Positions 33,319 to 42,173 of a stretch of DNA of 64,000 nt are shown here, one piece after another. The translations under genes were made by a program, and so were the position numbers. Every line of letters begins with the position of its first letter. Position 1 is the first letter of the stretch. The stretch lies in NCBI GenBank assembly GCA_007833815.1, contig CP033464.1:172001-236000 (forward strand). Direction: 5' to 3'. The notes beneath the pieces are model-generated. The model ran no database searches, was not told where the DNA came from, and saw only the letters and a list, made by a program, of their open reading frames with translations. The DNA is from Brevibacillus laterosporus. Lineage in GTDB: Bacteria; Bacillota; Bacilli; Brevibacillales; Brevibacillaceae.

Positions 33319-34360
33319 CTTCTGGGAACCTCCATAGCCAATGTATTTCGGGAATTCCAACGCCGAAGTGCTGACGGATTGCTTCTGGATATTGTCCAAG
33401 TACCTGTTCCATTGTGGCAAGCTCTTCATCCAGTGGTGCCTGCCATTCATCCCCTGCCCTCTCACGATCCTCATCACCCATGAGACTATACAGCTCCACT
33501 GTTTTTAAAAAGCGTGAGGGATACAGCAACATAGCAAAAATAAAGGCAAACTCCTCTGGATAAAGCTGTGTCACAAATTGATAACCCGCTAGAAACTCCA
33601 TTACTTTTTCCGCTTGCCATCCATGTTTGCGAACCATCCATTTAATGCCTTGCCCAATATCACGCGTACGCATATCCAGCACCCAGCTATATTGTCCCGC
33701 AATGTATCTTTTTCCACTTTCATGAAACAAAATATAACCCTCTTGAAAATTCTGAAAAGCAAGCTTGCCTTGTTTACTAAGATCATTCGTCAATTTCTTG
33801 TAACCATTACCATTCAGATAATCAATAGCGGTGTTAGCAGATACCTGCACATACGTAAACATCGTAAATAAATAAACCTCAAAAGGAGTAAATGCATCCG
33901 ATTTTTCCAAACTATCGAGTAAGCTCTCATAGGTTTTGCACTTTTTTTCCCACATCTCAGGCCACGTGCCTAAAGAGCGATACGGTAAATACAGCTTATC
34001 CCATGAAAATGAACGCGTCGCCTGGTGGAATTCTGCAAGCGATTTGCCCAAATGAAAATAATGGCGTTCCCAGGTCGTCTCCCTCATGCCTTCTTGCAAA
34101 TAGTACAAAACTTCTCCGTCTTTTACATGATACTTGTCATCATTTGCCTTGCAAACCGGTAGGACCTTCAAATCACAATTCTTATGGATCGTCTCGATTG
34201 CCTTCTCCAATAAAAACCCTTTTGCTCGATATGATGGTGGACAAGCATGGATGTAATGCAATCCCCGATCGGTATACAACATCTTGCGTCCATTCTCCTC
34301 TTTCCACTCTGCATCAATAAAAGAATACTCCTCACAAAACTTGCCTAATAATTCTTCCAT
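33236..34360 (-). CDS. yutH: YutH-like spore coat-associated kinase-fold protein
   Basis: The 374-residue protein resembles YutH/CotS-type proteins, which have an aminoglycoside-phosphotransferase-like fold. YFHLGKSLAEFHQATRSF and LDMRTRDIGQGIKWMV are family stretches. The kinase catalytic HxD/N is not obvious, so it may not be active. It is probably made in the mother cell for the spore coat. GGAGG lies eight bases before the ATG at 34360; an upstream frame to 34600 has no ribosome site. The C-terminal 28 codons overlap gyaR. Confidence 0.8.
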   Translation of the reverse strand: MEELLGKFCEEYSFIDAEWKEENGRKMLYTDRGLHYIHACPPSYRAKGFLLEKAIETIHKNCDLKVLPVCKANDDKYHVKDGEVLYYLQEGMRETTWERHYFHLGKSLAEFHQATRSFSWDKLYLPYRSLGTWPEMWEKKCKTYESLLDSLEKSDAFTPFEVYLFTMFTYVQVSANTAIDYLNGNGYKKLTNDLSKQGKLAFQNFQEGYILFHESGKRYIAGQYSWVLDMRTRDIGQGIKWMVRKHGWQAEKVMEFLAGYQFVTQLYPEEFAFIFAMLLYPSRFLKTVELYSLMGDEDRERAGDEWQAPLDEELATMEQVLGQYPEAIRQHFGVGIPEIHWLWRFPEDDEKTICVCDTESSGRSFESFSEYSDC

Positions 34361-34483
34361 TGCACAAACCTCCTGGCCCTGACTCTGTTTAAATAGCTTA
34401 TGAAGCATCGTGGGCATAGGTGAGTGTATAGCTTTACTTAAAAGATAAATACTACCTTTATATTTGCTAGAAAGAGGCGATTT

Positions 34484-35032
34484 TTGTTGAATCAACAACA
34501 TCCCATTTGGGGCGAACAAGTTTACGCAAAGGCACTTGAACTCTTGCAAGAGCGAGGAGTAAGACTTGAAGATATTGGAGAAATCGTGATGTTCCTCCAA
34601 GAAAAATATATTCCGAACCTACAGATGGGACAATGTCTGGAAAGCATACATGCCGTCTTACAAAAGCGTGAAGTACAGAACGCACTATTAACAGGCATTC
34701 AGTTAGATATACTAGCCGAACAGAACAAGCTGATATCCCCTTTACAAGAGATGCTGGCTACTGATGAATCTCTCTACGGAGTAGATGAGGTCATGTCGCT
34801 CGCAATTGTAAATCTGTACGGAAGTATCGGATTTACCAACTATGGCTACGCCGACAAAATTAAATACGGTGTGTTAGAGAAATTAAACGATAAAAAGAAT
34901 GGTGTACATACCTTTTTAGACGATCTGGTAGGCGCAATCGCGGCAGCTGCATCCAGTAGATTGGCCCACCGCCGTCGTCATCAGGAAGAAGAAGAACTTA
35001 AAGCGCAGGGCGTATCTTATCCATCCAAGTAA
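34484..35032 (+). CDS. yutG: YutG, phosphatidylglycerophosphatase A family
   Basis: The 182-residue protein matches YutG, with LEDIGEIVMFLQEKYIPNL, CLESIHAVLQKREVQNALL, DESLYGVDEVMSLAIVNLYG and GVHTFLDDLVGAIAAAAASRL-type stretches. YutG belongs to the PgpA family and would dephosphorylate phosphatidylglycerol phosphate. It starts at tandem TTG codons (34484, 34487) after AAAGAGGCG. Its last 35 bases overlap the end of yutF on the other strand. Confidence 0.85.
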   Translation: MLNQQHPIWGEQVYAKALELLQERGVRLEDIGEIVMFLQEKYIPNLQMGQCLESIHAVLQKREVQNALLTGIQLDILAEQNKLISPLQEMLATDESLYGVDEVMSLAIVNLYGSIGFTNYGYADKIKYGVLEKLNDKKNGVHTFLDDLVGAIAAAASSRLAHRRRHQEEEELKAQGVSYPSK

Positions 35033-35783
35033 GTAGACTTTGTTCTACATACGTAGGTGGTCCATCATGTTTATCTGCATCTTCCAGTGTAGAATACCCC
35101 GAAAGTACAAGTAGGGTGTCAATACCACTATTGATGCCCGCTTGGATATCTGTATGTAAGTTATCCCCCACAATGATGGTCTCCTCTGGCTTTGTTCCGA
35201 GCTTCTCCAATGCATATTGAATAATTATGGGTTCTGGCTTACCTATAATGATTGGACGCTGTGCTGATGCAGTCGCTACGGCAGCTACTAAGGCTCCATT
35301 TCCCGGCATCAAACCATGTTCAGTCGGTAGGGCAGGGTCTGCATTCGTGGCAATAAATGTGGCCCCATTACGTATGGCCCGCATGGCCGTTGCTACTTTT
35401 TCATAGGTAAGAGTACGGTCAATGCCAATGATAACATACGAAGGATTCTCTTCTGTAAAAGAATACCCTGCCTCCTCCATGGCTTTAAATAGCCCCTCTT
35501 CACCTAAAGCAAAATATGTTTTCTGTTGTACCTTTTGTTCAGACAAATATTTGGCTGTAGCCATGCTGGTCGTATATACCTGATCAGCTGTAGTAGGTAA
35601 TCCCATATTGCTTAGTCGTTCTGCCACCTTTTCTGCGGTGGTCGATGAATTATTGGTAACATATAGATAGGGAGTTTTCGTTTCTTGAAGGTAATCAATG
35701 AAAGTTACAGCTTCGGGTATAACGCGATTCCCATGATAAATGGTGCCATCTAAATCAAGCAGGTATCCTTTATATGTTTTCAT
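34998..35783 (-). CDS. yutF: HAD-IIA phosphatase YutF
   Basis: The 261-residue HAD protein has YLLDLDGTIYHG (motif I), LYVTNNSSTTAE (motif II), IIIGKPEP (motif III) and IIVGDNLHTDIQAG (motif IV). The C2 cap and AraL/NagD-like layout place it in the YutF group of sugar- or nucleotide-phosphate phosphatases. The substrate is not known. AAGGGAG lies seven bases before the ATG at 35783. The 3' ends of yutF and yutG overlap by 35 bp. Confidence 0.9.
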   Translation of the reverse strand: MKTYKGYLLDLDGTIYHGNRVIPEAVTFIDYLQETKTPYLYVTNNSSTTAEKVAERLSNMGLPTTADQVYTTSMATAKYLSEQKVQQKTYFALGEEGLFKAMEEAGYSFTEENPSYVIIGIDRTLTYEKVATAMRAIRNGATFIATNADPALPTEHGLMPGNGALVAAVATASAQRPIIIGKPEPIIIQYALEKLGTKPEETIIVGDNLHTDIQAGINSGIDTLLVLSGYSTLEDADKHDGPPTYVEQSLLTWMDKIRPAL

Positions 35784-35903
35784 GTTGCCTCTCCCTTGCC
35801 TTAGAATATCTTTATTGTACTTGTTCGGTTTGGACATGACAAATCACATAGACACCTATAGCAAAACAAAAAACCACCCGCAGAATGAGTGGTTTGTTAG
35901 CTT

Positions 35904-36545
35904 TTATTCAGCCTTTGGTCTAATTTTATACAGGCATTTGTCTCCGCCTTTGGCCATACAAGAGGTTTGCTCCACCTCAGTGCCTAATACGCGTTTAAAT
36001 AATGAGAGTTCACAGCTACATGCCTGATTAAACTGGCGAGCTACCTGAGAGATCGGACAGTTAAACTCTTTAATAAAATAGTCCCCTGTTTCCTCTTCTT
36101 GACCCCATTCCACCATGTAGCCCTTCTGATTTTGAATATCCGCTAATGCAGCTACCTTTTCTCCCAATTCGCCTTGAATATAGGGGCGATAAATTTCTTC
36201 GAGACGGTCTTCTCGTCTGCGAAACAGGGTTGCAACCTTGTCCGCTCCGTCTATATCAACTATATCCTGAAGGAAGTCTAGCGTAAGATCATGATAGTTA
36301 CGCGGAAATAATTCATCCGCTTGTTGTGATAAGGAGTATACATTAGTCGGACGACCCATCGCCTGACGCACCAGCGAGGACTTGATCAGATTGTCACGCT
36401 CCAACGTGTTCAAATGACGACGTACTGCCATCTCCGTGATACCCAAATCCAACGCGATGTCGCTAACCGACAGGGAACCTTTAACTTTTAACATATGCAG
36501 AATTTGGTCACGTGTTGAAGTCTGTTCCTTTGACATAACAATCAC
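35904..36545 (-). CDS. HTH regulator with C-terminal cysteine cluster (SufR-like)
   Basis: The 213-residue protein has an N-terminal winged HTH (TRDQILHMLKVKGSLSVSDI, MAVRRHLNTLERDNLI) and a C-terminal domain with cysteines C163, C176, C178, C196 and C204. The C-x12-C step matches the first spacing of cyanobacterial SufR, which binds an Fe-S cluster, so an Fe-S or metal sensor is plausible. The start could be GTG 36545 or ATG 36536; both are near GGAGGAGAAAGGA. A CATTAGT-AA-ACTAATG palindrome lies 35-50 bp upstream and may be its own operator. Confidence 0.75.
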   Translation of the reverse strand: MIVMSKEQTSTRDQILHMLKVKGSLSVSDIALDLGITEMAVRRHLNTLERDNLIKSSLVRQAMGRPTNVYSLSQQADELFPRNYHDLTLDFLQDIVDIDGADKVATLFRRREDRLEEIYRPYIQGELGEKVAALADIQNQKGYMVEWGQEEETGDYFIKEFNCPISQVARQFNQACSCELSLFKRVLGTEVEQTSCMAKGGDKCLYKIRPKAE

Positions 36546-36579
36546 CGTCCTTTCTCCTCCATTTTACAGCAAGGAATAA

Positions 36580-36595
36580 CATTAGTAAACTAATG
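36580..36595. promoter_or_regulatory. palindrome upstream of the SufR-like regulator
   Basis: CATTAGT-AA-ACTAATG has perfect 7-bp arms, placed where a promoter of the regulator gene would be. It is a candidate autoregulatory operator. Confidence 0.35.
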
Positions 36596-36654
36596 AAAGG
36601 TTTTTGTTTAAAAAATCTACTTTCGTTACTAGCCTTTTAGCCACGTCTGATACT

Positions 36655-37086
36655 CTAGAATAATTCCTTTTGAATGTATGCCCGAACAGCAGATGCAAAT
36701 GTTGTCAAAACAGGTAGAGCCTCTCTAATCAACTCACTCATTTCCAACACAGATATTTCTGAATACGTAACAAGCGGTTTTCGGAATTCCATGATGCGGT
36801 GTAAAACAGTGGCTTGGTCGCTAGTAAGTACTGTTTCATCTCGTAGAATTTCAACGATATCTGTATAACTACCAGGATCGCGCATGATAAATCCATCTAT
36901 GAGAGCATTTCCAACATCTGCAATCCCTTCTATACATATATGCAGAGCGCGTTCGATTGCCAACTGTTTGATCTGGTCACAAGCCAGTTCTTCATTAGAA
37001 TAAGTCATATTTTGAGATAAGAGCGTAAGCATGCTCTCCATATAAGTAAGCACTTGGTCCACTTTTGCTGTGTTTACATCATACAT
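36655..37086 (-). CDS. yutE: YutE-like DUF86 (HEPN-fold) protein
   Basis: The 143-residue helical protein matches YutE/DUF86, the family that includes HepT toxins. Conserved parts are VDQVLTYMESML, LAIERALHICIEGIADVGN and MEFRKPLVTYSE. In HepT the last motif is normally RX4H; here R102 is present but the expected His is T107. An RNase toxin role is therefore unlikely, and no MntA-type antitoxin gene is adjacent. The function is unknown. Confidence 0.8.
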   Translation of the reverse strand: MYDVNTAKVDQVLTYMESMLTLLSQNMTYSNEELACDQIKQLAIERALHICIEGIADVGNALIDGFIMRDPGSYTDIVEILRDETVLTSDQATVLHRIMEFRKPLVTYSEISVLEMSELIREALPVLTTFASAVRAYIQKELF

Positions 37087-37109
37087 GTTGTCTTCCTCCG
37101 CCCAATCAT

Positions 37110-37226
37110 CTATTTTTTGCGTTTTTTAGAAGCAAGTTTTGCCCAAATCACGGTTCCAAAAAACGTGAATACCACCATCATTAATACAAGTAAGCTCATC
37201 CCAAGGTCTTCCGTCAACAAACTCAC
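37110..37226 (-). CDS. 38-codon single-pass membrane peptide
   Basis: A GTG-started frame (37226) encodes a short acidic N-terminus, the membrane segment LLVLMMVVFTFFGTVIWAKL and a basic KKRKK end. A TTG at 37217 is an alternative start after GAGGTGA. The composition and topology are typical of a real small membrane protein, though I do not recognise a family. It is immediately upstream of yutE on the same strand. Confidence 0.6.
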   Translation of the reverse strand: MSLLTEDLGMSLLVLMMVVFTFFGTVIWAKLASKKRKK

Positions 37227-37437
37227 CTCGTTTCCTTGTCCCATTATAACAAAAATGCTGAATGAAATAACTTATCTAACAGATTTGAACGATTTCCGTA
37301 CATTCACTTATCTATCCAATCTTTTCTTTCGCTTTTAATCAGGAGAACATCTGTTGTTTTTCTGATGTTGTGATAAAATGAAGTCGATAAATTCCTTTTT
37401 GGGAAAACGATAACAACGAATGTAACAGGGGGATCAG

Positions 37438-38415
37438 ATGGAAAGAGAATTAGCGTTAGAAGTTGTTCGTGTGACAGAGGCAGCAGCACTCTCTTCTGCA
37501 CGCTGGATGGGACGTGGCAAAAAAAATGAAGCGGATGATGCTGCAACATCAGCTATGCGCGCCGTATTTGAAACGATTTCCATTCGCGGTACGGTTGTCA
37601 TCGGTGAAGGAGAACTCGATGAGGCACCTATGCTGTATATTGGTGAAAAACTAGGTAATAGGTCTGAAGATTCTCCCGAGGTTGACGTAGCCGTAGATCC
37701 ATTGGAAGGAACAACCATTCTTGCTAAAGGTCACAATAACGCCATGGCTGTACTTGCCATTGGAGACCGTGGCACTATGTTACATGCACCAGATATGTAC
37801 ATGCAAAAAATGGTGGTAGGACCTGCTGCGGCTGGTTTAATCAATCTAGATGATTCGATTGAAAAAATGATAGAAACAGTTGCTAAAGCGAATCAAAAGC
37901 GCATTGAAGAAGTAACCGTAATCGTTCAAGAACGGGAGCGTCATCAAGAAATCATTGACTCCATTCTAGAAGCCGGAGCTCGTGTCAAACTGTTTGGAGA
38001 TGGAGACGTGGGAGCTGCCATTGCTGCCTGTATGCCAGAAGAATCTGGAATTGATCTGTTTGTTGGTATTGGCGGTGCTCCTGAAGGTGTCATTAGTGCA
38101 GCAGCCATCAAATGCTTAGGCGGAGATATGCAAGCACGATTAAAACCACAAAGCGAAGAAGAACGGGAACGTTGCCGTCAAATGGGACTAGCTGACCCTG
38201 AGCAACTGCTGACAATTAATGACTTAGTATCTGGAGACGATGCTATTTTTGCCGCAACTGGAGTTTCAGACGGAGAACTATTGCAGGGGGTTAAGTTCCT
38301 AAGCAATAATATAGCTAAGACACATTCCCTAGTCATGAGAGCAAAAACTAGAACAGTTCGCTTTGTCGAGGCTAGACACAGTTTAGATCATAAACCAAAC
38401 TTGGTATGGAAGTAG
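37438..38415 (+). CDS. glpX: class II fructose-1,6-bisphosphatase GlpX
   Basis: The 325-residue protein has the GlpX features: [26 protein letters not shown] (metal-binding acids), [13 protein letters not shown] and [17 protein letters not shown]. It hydrolyses fructose-1,6-bisphosphate in gluconeogenesis. The ATG follows GGGGGATCAG. A DUF3055 gene follows after 9 bp and shares its terminator. Confidence 0.94.
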   Translation: MERELALEVVRVTEAAALSSARWMGRGKKNEADDAATSAMRAVFETISIRGTVVIGEGELDEAPMLYIGEKLGNRSEDSPEVDVAVDPLEGTTILAKGHNNAMAVLAIGDRGTMLHAPDMYMQKMVVGPAAAGLINLDDSIEKMIETVAKANQKRIEEVTVIVQERERHQEIIDSILEAGARVKLFGDGDVGAAIAACMPEESGIDLFVGIGGAPEGVISAAAIKCLGGDMQARLKPQSEEERERCRQMGLADPEQLLTINDLVSGDDAIFAATGVSDGELLQGVKFLSNNIAKTHSLVMRAKTRTVRFVEARHSLDHKPNLVWK

Positions 38416-38424
38416 GGTAATCTT

Positions 38425-38697
38425 ATGTCCCACGAGCCTTTTTATCTGTATGATGAAACGGAAGAGACTACTACTCGCTTTGTCAGCTTTATGGGCGAAT
38501 CCACTCGTTTTGATCTGGCGATTATCAAAACAAGTCGTTTTTATGGAAAAAAATTAGTTGTCAATATTCAAAACGGTCGTAGCGCGATTATCGGAACAGA
38601 TGATTTAGAGGAAGAAGGGTACATAGAGTATGCCTTTCAAATCACTGAATCGGAAGCGGAAGAACTAAAGGAGTTTTTAGTTCGAGTAATTGGTTAA
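38425..38697 (+). CDS. DUF3055 (SAV0927-like) protein
   Basis: The 90-residue product matches DUF3055: FYLYDETEETTTRFVSFMG, FDLAIIKTSRFYGKKLVVNI and a Glu-rich C-terminus. The function is unknown. It follows glpX with 9 bp between, in one operon. Confidence 0.82.
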   Translation: MSHEPFYLYDETEETTTRFVSFMGESTRFDLAIIKTSRFYGKKLVVNIQNGRSAIIGTDDLEEEGYIEYAFQITESEAEELKEFLVRVIG

Positions 38698-38707
38698 TCT
38701 TTACTGG

Positions 38708-38734
38708 GTCCTCTGCATTGCAGGGGGCTTTTTT
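38708..38734 (+). terminator. terminator of glpX-DUF3055
   Basis: GTCCTCTGC (38708-38716) pairs with GCAGGGGGC (38720-38728) with one G-T pair, then TTTTTT. Confidence 0.75.
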
Positions 38735-38845
38735 CTTTGTCATTTGTGCCCATTTTACACATGGACATACGCCAAATGCCTATTTGCCCCGTATACTGCT
38801 CCCATAAATACAAAAACAGAAAATGTGAGGAGTGTACCGTCGATT

Positions 38846-39295
38846 ATGGAAAGTCAATACGAAAGCCAGTCAATCCAACATGATTCTCTTCAACATCCTG
38901 AGGCAAGGGATCAGAATCATTATACAGGATATGTCGAAGGAAATGCCCCCTATCACACTGCTTATCCCAACTACTATACACCCGTTTACAATCCTTATAC
39001 ACCTTATTTAGCTCCTACGTATTCTCCGTATGAAATCGTTCCTGTACAAAGAGGCGGCCATGATGATCATGGTAGACACCATCCTCATCATGATAGTCAT
39101 CATCACCACTTCCCTCACCATCATCATGGTGGTCATCGCCGCTACCACCCTTATTCCGGGACATTTCCACTGTTTTTTTATCCACCCTTTTCACCATATG
39201 ACCCAGCCTTCCCTTACCCTCCGTTTATGTATCGTCGCACAGATGCTCCCATATATGGAGAAGATGGGTATGGATATGGGTATGAATCTGTGTAG
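38846..39295 (+). CDS. His-, Pro- and Tyr-rich protein, possibly spore coat
   Basis: The 149-residue protein is low-complexity. A Tyr/Pro-rich first part (YPNYYTPVYNPYTPYLAP) is followed by a His cluster with many HH and HHHH runs, then a Pro- and Phe-rich end finishing GYGYGYESV. Such composition is common in spore coat proteins and metal-binding surface proteins. The ATG at 38846 is 15 bases from a GAGGAG site, a long spacing; no closer start exists. It lies between two terminators and is a single-gene unit. Confidence 0.65.
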   Translation: MESQYESQSIQHDSLQHPEARDQNHYTGYVEGNAPYHTAYPNYYTPVYNPYTPYLAPTYSPYEIVPVQRGGHDDHGRHHPHHDSHHHHFPHHHHGGHRRYHPYSGTFPLFFYPPFSPYDPAFPYPPFMYRRTDAPIYGEDGYGYGYESV

Positions 39296-39303
39296 CTAAT
39301 CAA

Positions 39304-39344
39304 AAACACCTGACGAAAGCAGCTTTTGCTTTCATCAGGTGTTT
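39304..39344. terminator. bidirectional terminator between the His-rich gene and yutD
   Basis: AAACACCTGACGAAAGCA (39304-39321) pairs with TGCTTTCATCAGGTGTTT (39327-39344) over nearly 18 bp. Confidence 0.85.
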
Positions 39345-39357
39345 CGTTGTTGTATCG

Positions 39358-39978
39358 TTATTTTTCATTTTGAATTGTTTTTTTCGTAGATGTGGCAGTT
39401 GGTTTGACACGTGGTCCTCTTGGCGTCTGATTGTTAACACGCTTCTCTTTGCTTCCTTGTTCGGCGCGAATTGCCTTCTGATTCCCTCGATCCTTCCCAT
39501 CTTTTGCCTCTTTATTCGGACGATCCCGATCTGGTCGAGGAAAACGTGAGGGCTTATCATTCTTGTCCGATCGACGTTTAAAGGGACGTTCATAATTTCG
39601 AGGTCGGGTAGGAGCTTGGGTCGCTTGAGAAGATGATTCCTTATCCAGGCTTTCCGCATCAATCAGAGCTTGGTCTGTCTCGTCTCCTAGCTCAGATCCG
39701 TTCAGACGTTTCGTGCGCTTTAGAACAAAATAAGCACAGCCAAAATTGCAGTATTCCTGAAGATACTCATCTAATGCAGCAATTTTGTGCTCAAAAGGCA
39801 CTTTACGATTCGTATTCTCAAAGAATCCACGTAAACGAAGCTGGCCATAGCCCCAGTCACCAACGATGTAATCGTATTTATCCAATACATCGCTGTAGCG
39901 TTCCTTACAGACTTCCAGATTCCAGCCATCACGATTTTCTTCCATTAATTCATAAACACCTGCTTGCAAGCGAATCAA
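39358..39978 (-). CDS. yutD: YutD with long basic tail
   Basis: The first 95 residues are the YutD (DUF1027) domain: WNLEVCKERYSDVLDKYDY, IVGDWGYGQLRLRGFFE and YCNFGCAYFVLKRTKR. The remaining 110 residues are an Arg-, Lys-, Asn- and Pro-rich disordered tail with many RPR, RDR and KKT units, longer than typical YutD. Such tails often bind RNA or another acidic partner. The start is a TTG at 39978 eight bases after GGAGG. The function is unknown. Confidence 0.85.
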   Translation of the reverse strand: MIRLQAGVYELMEENRDGWNLEVCKERYSDVLDKYDYIVGDWGYGQLRLRGFFENTNRKVPFEHKIAALDEYLQEYCNFGCAYFVLKRTKRLNGSELGDETDQALIDAESLDKESSSQATQAPTRPRNYERPFKRRSDKNDKPSRFPRPDRDRPNKEAKDGKDRGNQKAIRAEQGSKEKRVNNQTPRGPRVKPTATSTKKTIQNEK

Positions 39979-40095
39979 GAGTACTTCCTCCTCTTCTTAA
40001 ACCTCAGAACATGAACATCTTCTCCAATCTTACCACATTTTTTACGGAAAAACATATCCTCTAAAGGGCAACCTATTCTCAGGAGGTGTCCATCC

Positions 40096-41094
40096 ATGCA
40101 AAAGAAATGGATTTTTGCTACTGTAGCCAGCTTAGCATTGCTTACATCTGCTTGTGGAAACATCTCTGGTAACGGAACAGCCCAGACGAAATCCTATACC
40201 AACTCTTCTCATATGAATCGTATGGATTACCGTACAAGCACATATGGCCATGATTATGGTTTTGGTTATCGTAACAATTCTGGGCGACCAACCTTCTTCT
40301 ATGGTAGTGAGCCTAATTACAATGATTACCTAAAAGATGGGACAACTTCTGCTTATCGAACAACCTCTTATGGAACTACTACTCCTAGCTCTATGTATAA
40401 CGCAAATCCGTACAGCAAGAGTGGTTATCCCTATTCTGGTCGTTCTTTAACCAAAGGAGCCAGCCTATATTCCAATGAAAGCTATGGACAAAGCTATCGC
40501 ATGAACGGTGTAGGCACCTACAACGCATATGGCAACTCAAACAGTACGCATTCTTATCCGTATTACAATGCAATGAATGGCACAGGTACTCCGAGTATTT
40601 ATAGTACCTATAACACCTCCTATGGCCAAAATGCAAATACAACAGGATATGCTGTTGTACAACGTAATCAATTACGCGGGTATGAAAAAACATCTCGCGT
40701 CTATATTGACCGTGATGCATTGGCACAAGCAGTAGGACAAGTGGTTTCTAGTGTTCCAGGGATTGAAAATGCTACTGTCTTAGTAACGGATGAAGAGATT
40801 TTTGTTGGTGTGAAAGTATCCGATAAAGATACTCGCTCCGCTACAGTAAAAGCTCGTAATAGCGCCTTGTCTATTGCACCACGTTATTACAAGGTCTATT
40901 TAACCAACGATCCAAAGATGTCCAAGGAATTGTCTCATGTCGCGAGTGCCTCTACAAAAACAGTAAGCACTCATAGCACCAATGGGACTGCTCATTCCCA
41001 GACGGTAGATCACCTTGTTAAAAGCTTTGGTGGAATGACCGATTACGAAAAAACAAAAAGCATGATGAACAAGACACAAAGTAAGACACGCTAA
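40096..41094 (+). CDS. YhcN/YlaJ-family sporulation lipoprotein
   Basis: The 332-residue protein starts with a lipoprotein signal (LALLTSAC, C20). A long Tyr-, Ser-, Thr- and Asn-rich region (about 30-195) is followed by a C-terminal YhcN/YlaJ domain, seen in RVYIDRDALAQAVGQVV and TVLVTDEEIFVGVKV. Members of this family are spore or forespore membrane lipoproteins. The middle region is much longer than in B. subtilis YhcN. AGGAGG precedes the ATG. Confidence 0.82.
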   Translation: MQKKWIFATVASLALLTSACGNISGNGTAQTKSYTNSSHMNRMDYRTSTYGHDYGFGYRNNSGRPTFFYGSEPNYNDYLKDGTTSAYRTTSYGTTTPSSMYNANPYSKSGYPYSGRSLTKGASLYSNESYGQSYRMNGVGTYNAYGNSNSTHSYPYYNAMNGTGTPSIYSTYNTSYGQNANTTGYAVVQRNQLRGYEKTSRVYIDRDALAQAVGQVVSSVPGIENATVLVTDEEIFVGVKVSDKDTRSATVKARNSALSIAPRYYKVYLTNDPKMSKELSHVASASTKTVSTHSTNGTAHSQTVDHLVKSFGGMTDYEKTKSMMNKTQSKTR

Positions 41095-41101
41095 GAGACA
41101 A

Positions 41102-41146
41102 CAAAGCACCCTTTGCCAGCGAAGCCTCTGGTATAAGGGTGCTTTT
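41102..41146 (+). terminator. terminator of the YhcN/YlaJ-type gene
   Basis: AAGCACCCTT pairs with AAGGGTGCTT across a 20-nt loop, with TTCC after. The tail is short. Confidence 0.6.
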
Positions 41147-41214
41147 CCATTATAATAATGAACTTATTATGCGTTTGTAGTAGACGCATGCTTGAATTTC
41201 TTATCCGTTATCTA

Positions 41215-42105
41215 TTAAGCGTTAGCGGCTGCAATGGTATCTTTTGCTGCATTGGCTTGTTCGTGTGCATGATAAGAACTTCGCACCAACGGACCTGATT
41301 CTACGTGACTAAATCCACGCTTCATTCCTTCTTCTTTCATCATGCGGAATTCGTCTGGATGGTAGTACTTAGATACAGCGATATGTTTTTTCGTTGGTTG
41401 TAGGTATTGCCCAATGGTCATGATATTCACGTCAACTGCACGCAAGTCATCCATTGTTTCTATAATATCTTCAATCTCCTCACCTACACCAATCATCAAG
41501 CTTGATTTGGTTGGAATAGTTGGTTGCATCTCTTTTGCACGACGCAATAACTCTAGAGTACGATCATATTTAGCACGTGCCCGTACACGGTCAGATAAGC
41601 GGCGTACCGCTTCAATGTTATGATTCAATACATCAGGGCGCGCATCCATAACCAATTTCAAGGCATCCCAGTTCCCCATAAAGTCAGGGATAAGGACTTC
41701 GATCGTAGCAAGAGGAAGTCGAGTACGAATAGCCTTGATCGTAGCTGCAAAGATACTTGCTCCTCCATCTGCTAAATCATCACGCGCTACAGAAGTAACA
41801 ACGACATGCTTTAAGCCCATTTGTTCAGCTGCTTCTGCTACGCGTTCTGGTTCTGCCAGATCCAACTCGGTTGGTAGACCTGTTTTAATTGCACAGAAAC
41901 GACAAGCACGTGTGCAGATATCGCCTAAAATCATAAAAGTGGCGGTTCGATTCACCCAGCATTCATGTATGTTGGGACATTTTGCTTCCTCGCAAACCGT
42001 ATGCAGGGTTCTCCCACGCATCATTTGCTTAATTTCACGGAAGTTGTCCAAATCTTGTCCAGATGCGAGATTTATTTTTAACCAATCTGGTTTGCGTTGT
42101 GCCAT
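41215..42105 (-). CDS. lipA: lipoyl synthase LipA
   Basis: The 296-residue radical SAM enzyme has both cluster motifs: the auxiliary [12 protein letters not shown] (C38, C43, C49) and the SAM-binding CTRACRFC (C64, C68, C71). The RSSYHA motif near the end supplies the conserved Ser of this family. It inserts two sulfur atoms into octanoyl groups. It corresponds to yutB in B. subtilis. Confidence 0.95.
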   Translation of the reverse strand: MAQRKPDWLKINLASGQDLDNFREIKQMMRGRTLHTVCEEAKCPNIHECWVNRTATFMILGDICTRACRFCAIKTGLPTELDLAEPERVAEAAEQMGLKHVVVTSVARDDLADGGASIFAATIKAIRTRLPLATIEVLIPDFMGNWDALKLVMDARPDVLNHNIEAVRRLSDRVRARAKYDRTLELLRRAKEMQPTIPTKSSLMIGVGEEIEDIIETMDDLRAVDVNIMTIGQYLQPTKKHIAVSKYYHPDEFRMMKEEGMKRGFSHVESGPLVRSSYHAHEQANAAKDTIAAANA

Positions 42106-42173
42106 CTACCGTCACACTCCTAACATTTTTCAGTGTCTCAATTATAATTAGAATGATTATTATCTGCAACCTA

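Noticed and set aside
36655-37226. HepT/MntA-type toxin-antitoxin pair
   Set aside because: The YutE-like protein lacks the RX4H His and the neighbour is a membrane peptide, not a nucleotidyltransferase.
38690-38845. N-terminal extension of the His-rich protein
   Set aside because: It runs through the glpX-DUF3055 terminator hairpin at 38708-38734, so translation from 38690 is unlikely.
39030-39299. 89-codon alternative frame in the His-rich gene
   Set aside because: It is a shifted reading of CAT/CAC repeats and lacks independent support.
40391-40726. 111-codon minus-strand frame in the sporulation lipoprotein
   Set aside because: It is the complement of Tyr/Ser-rich codons and has a His/Cys/Tyr-skewed composition typical of a shadow frame.
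38870-41000. CRISPR-like repeats in low-complexity coding regions
   Set aside because: The repetition comes from His, Tyr and Ser codons in protein genes; there are no evenly spaced identical repeats with unique spacers.
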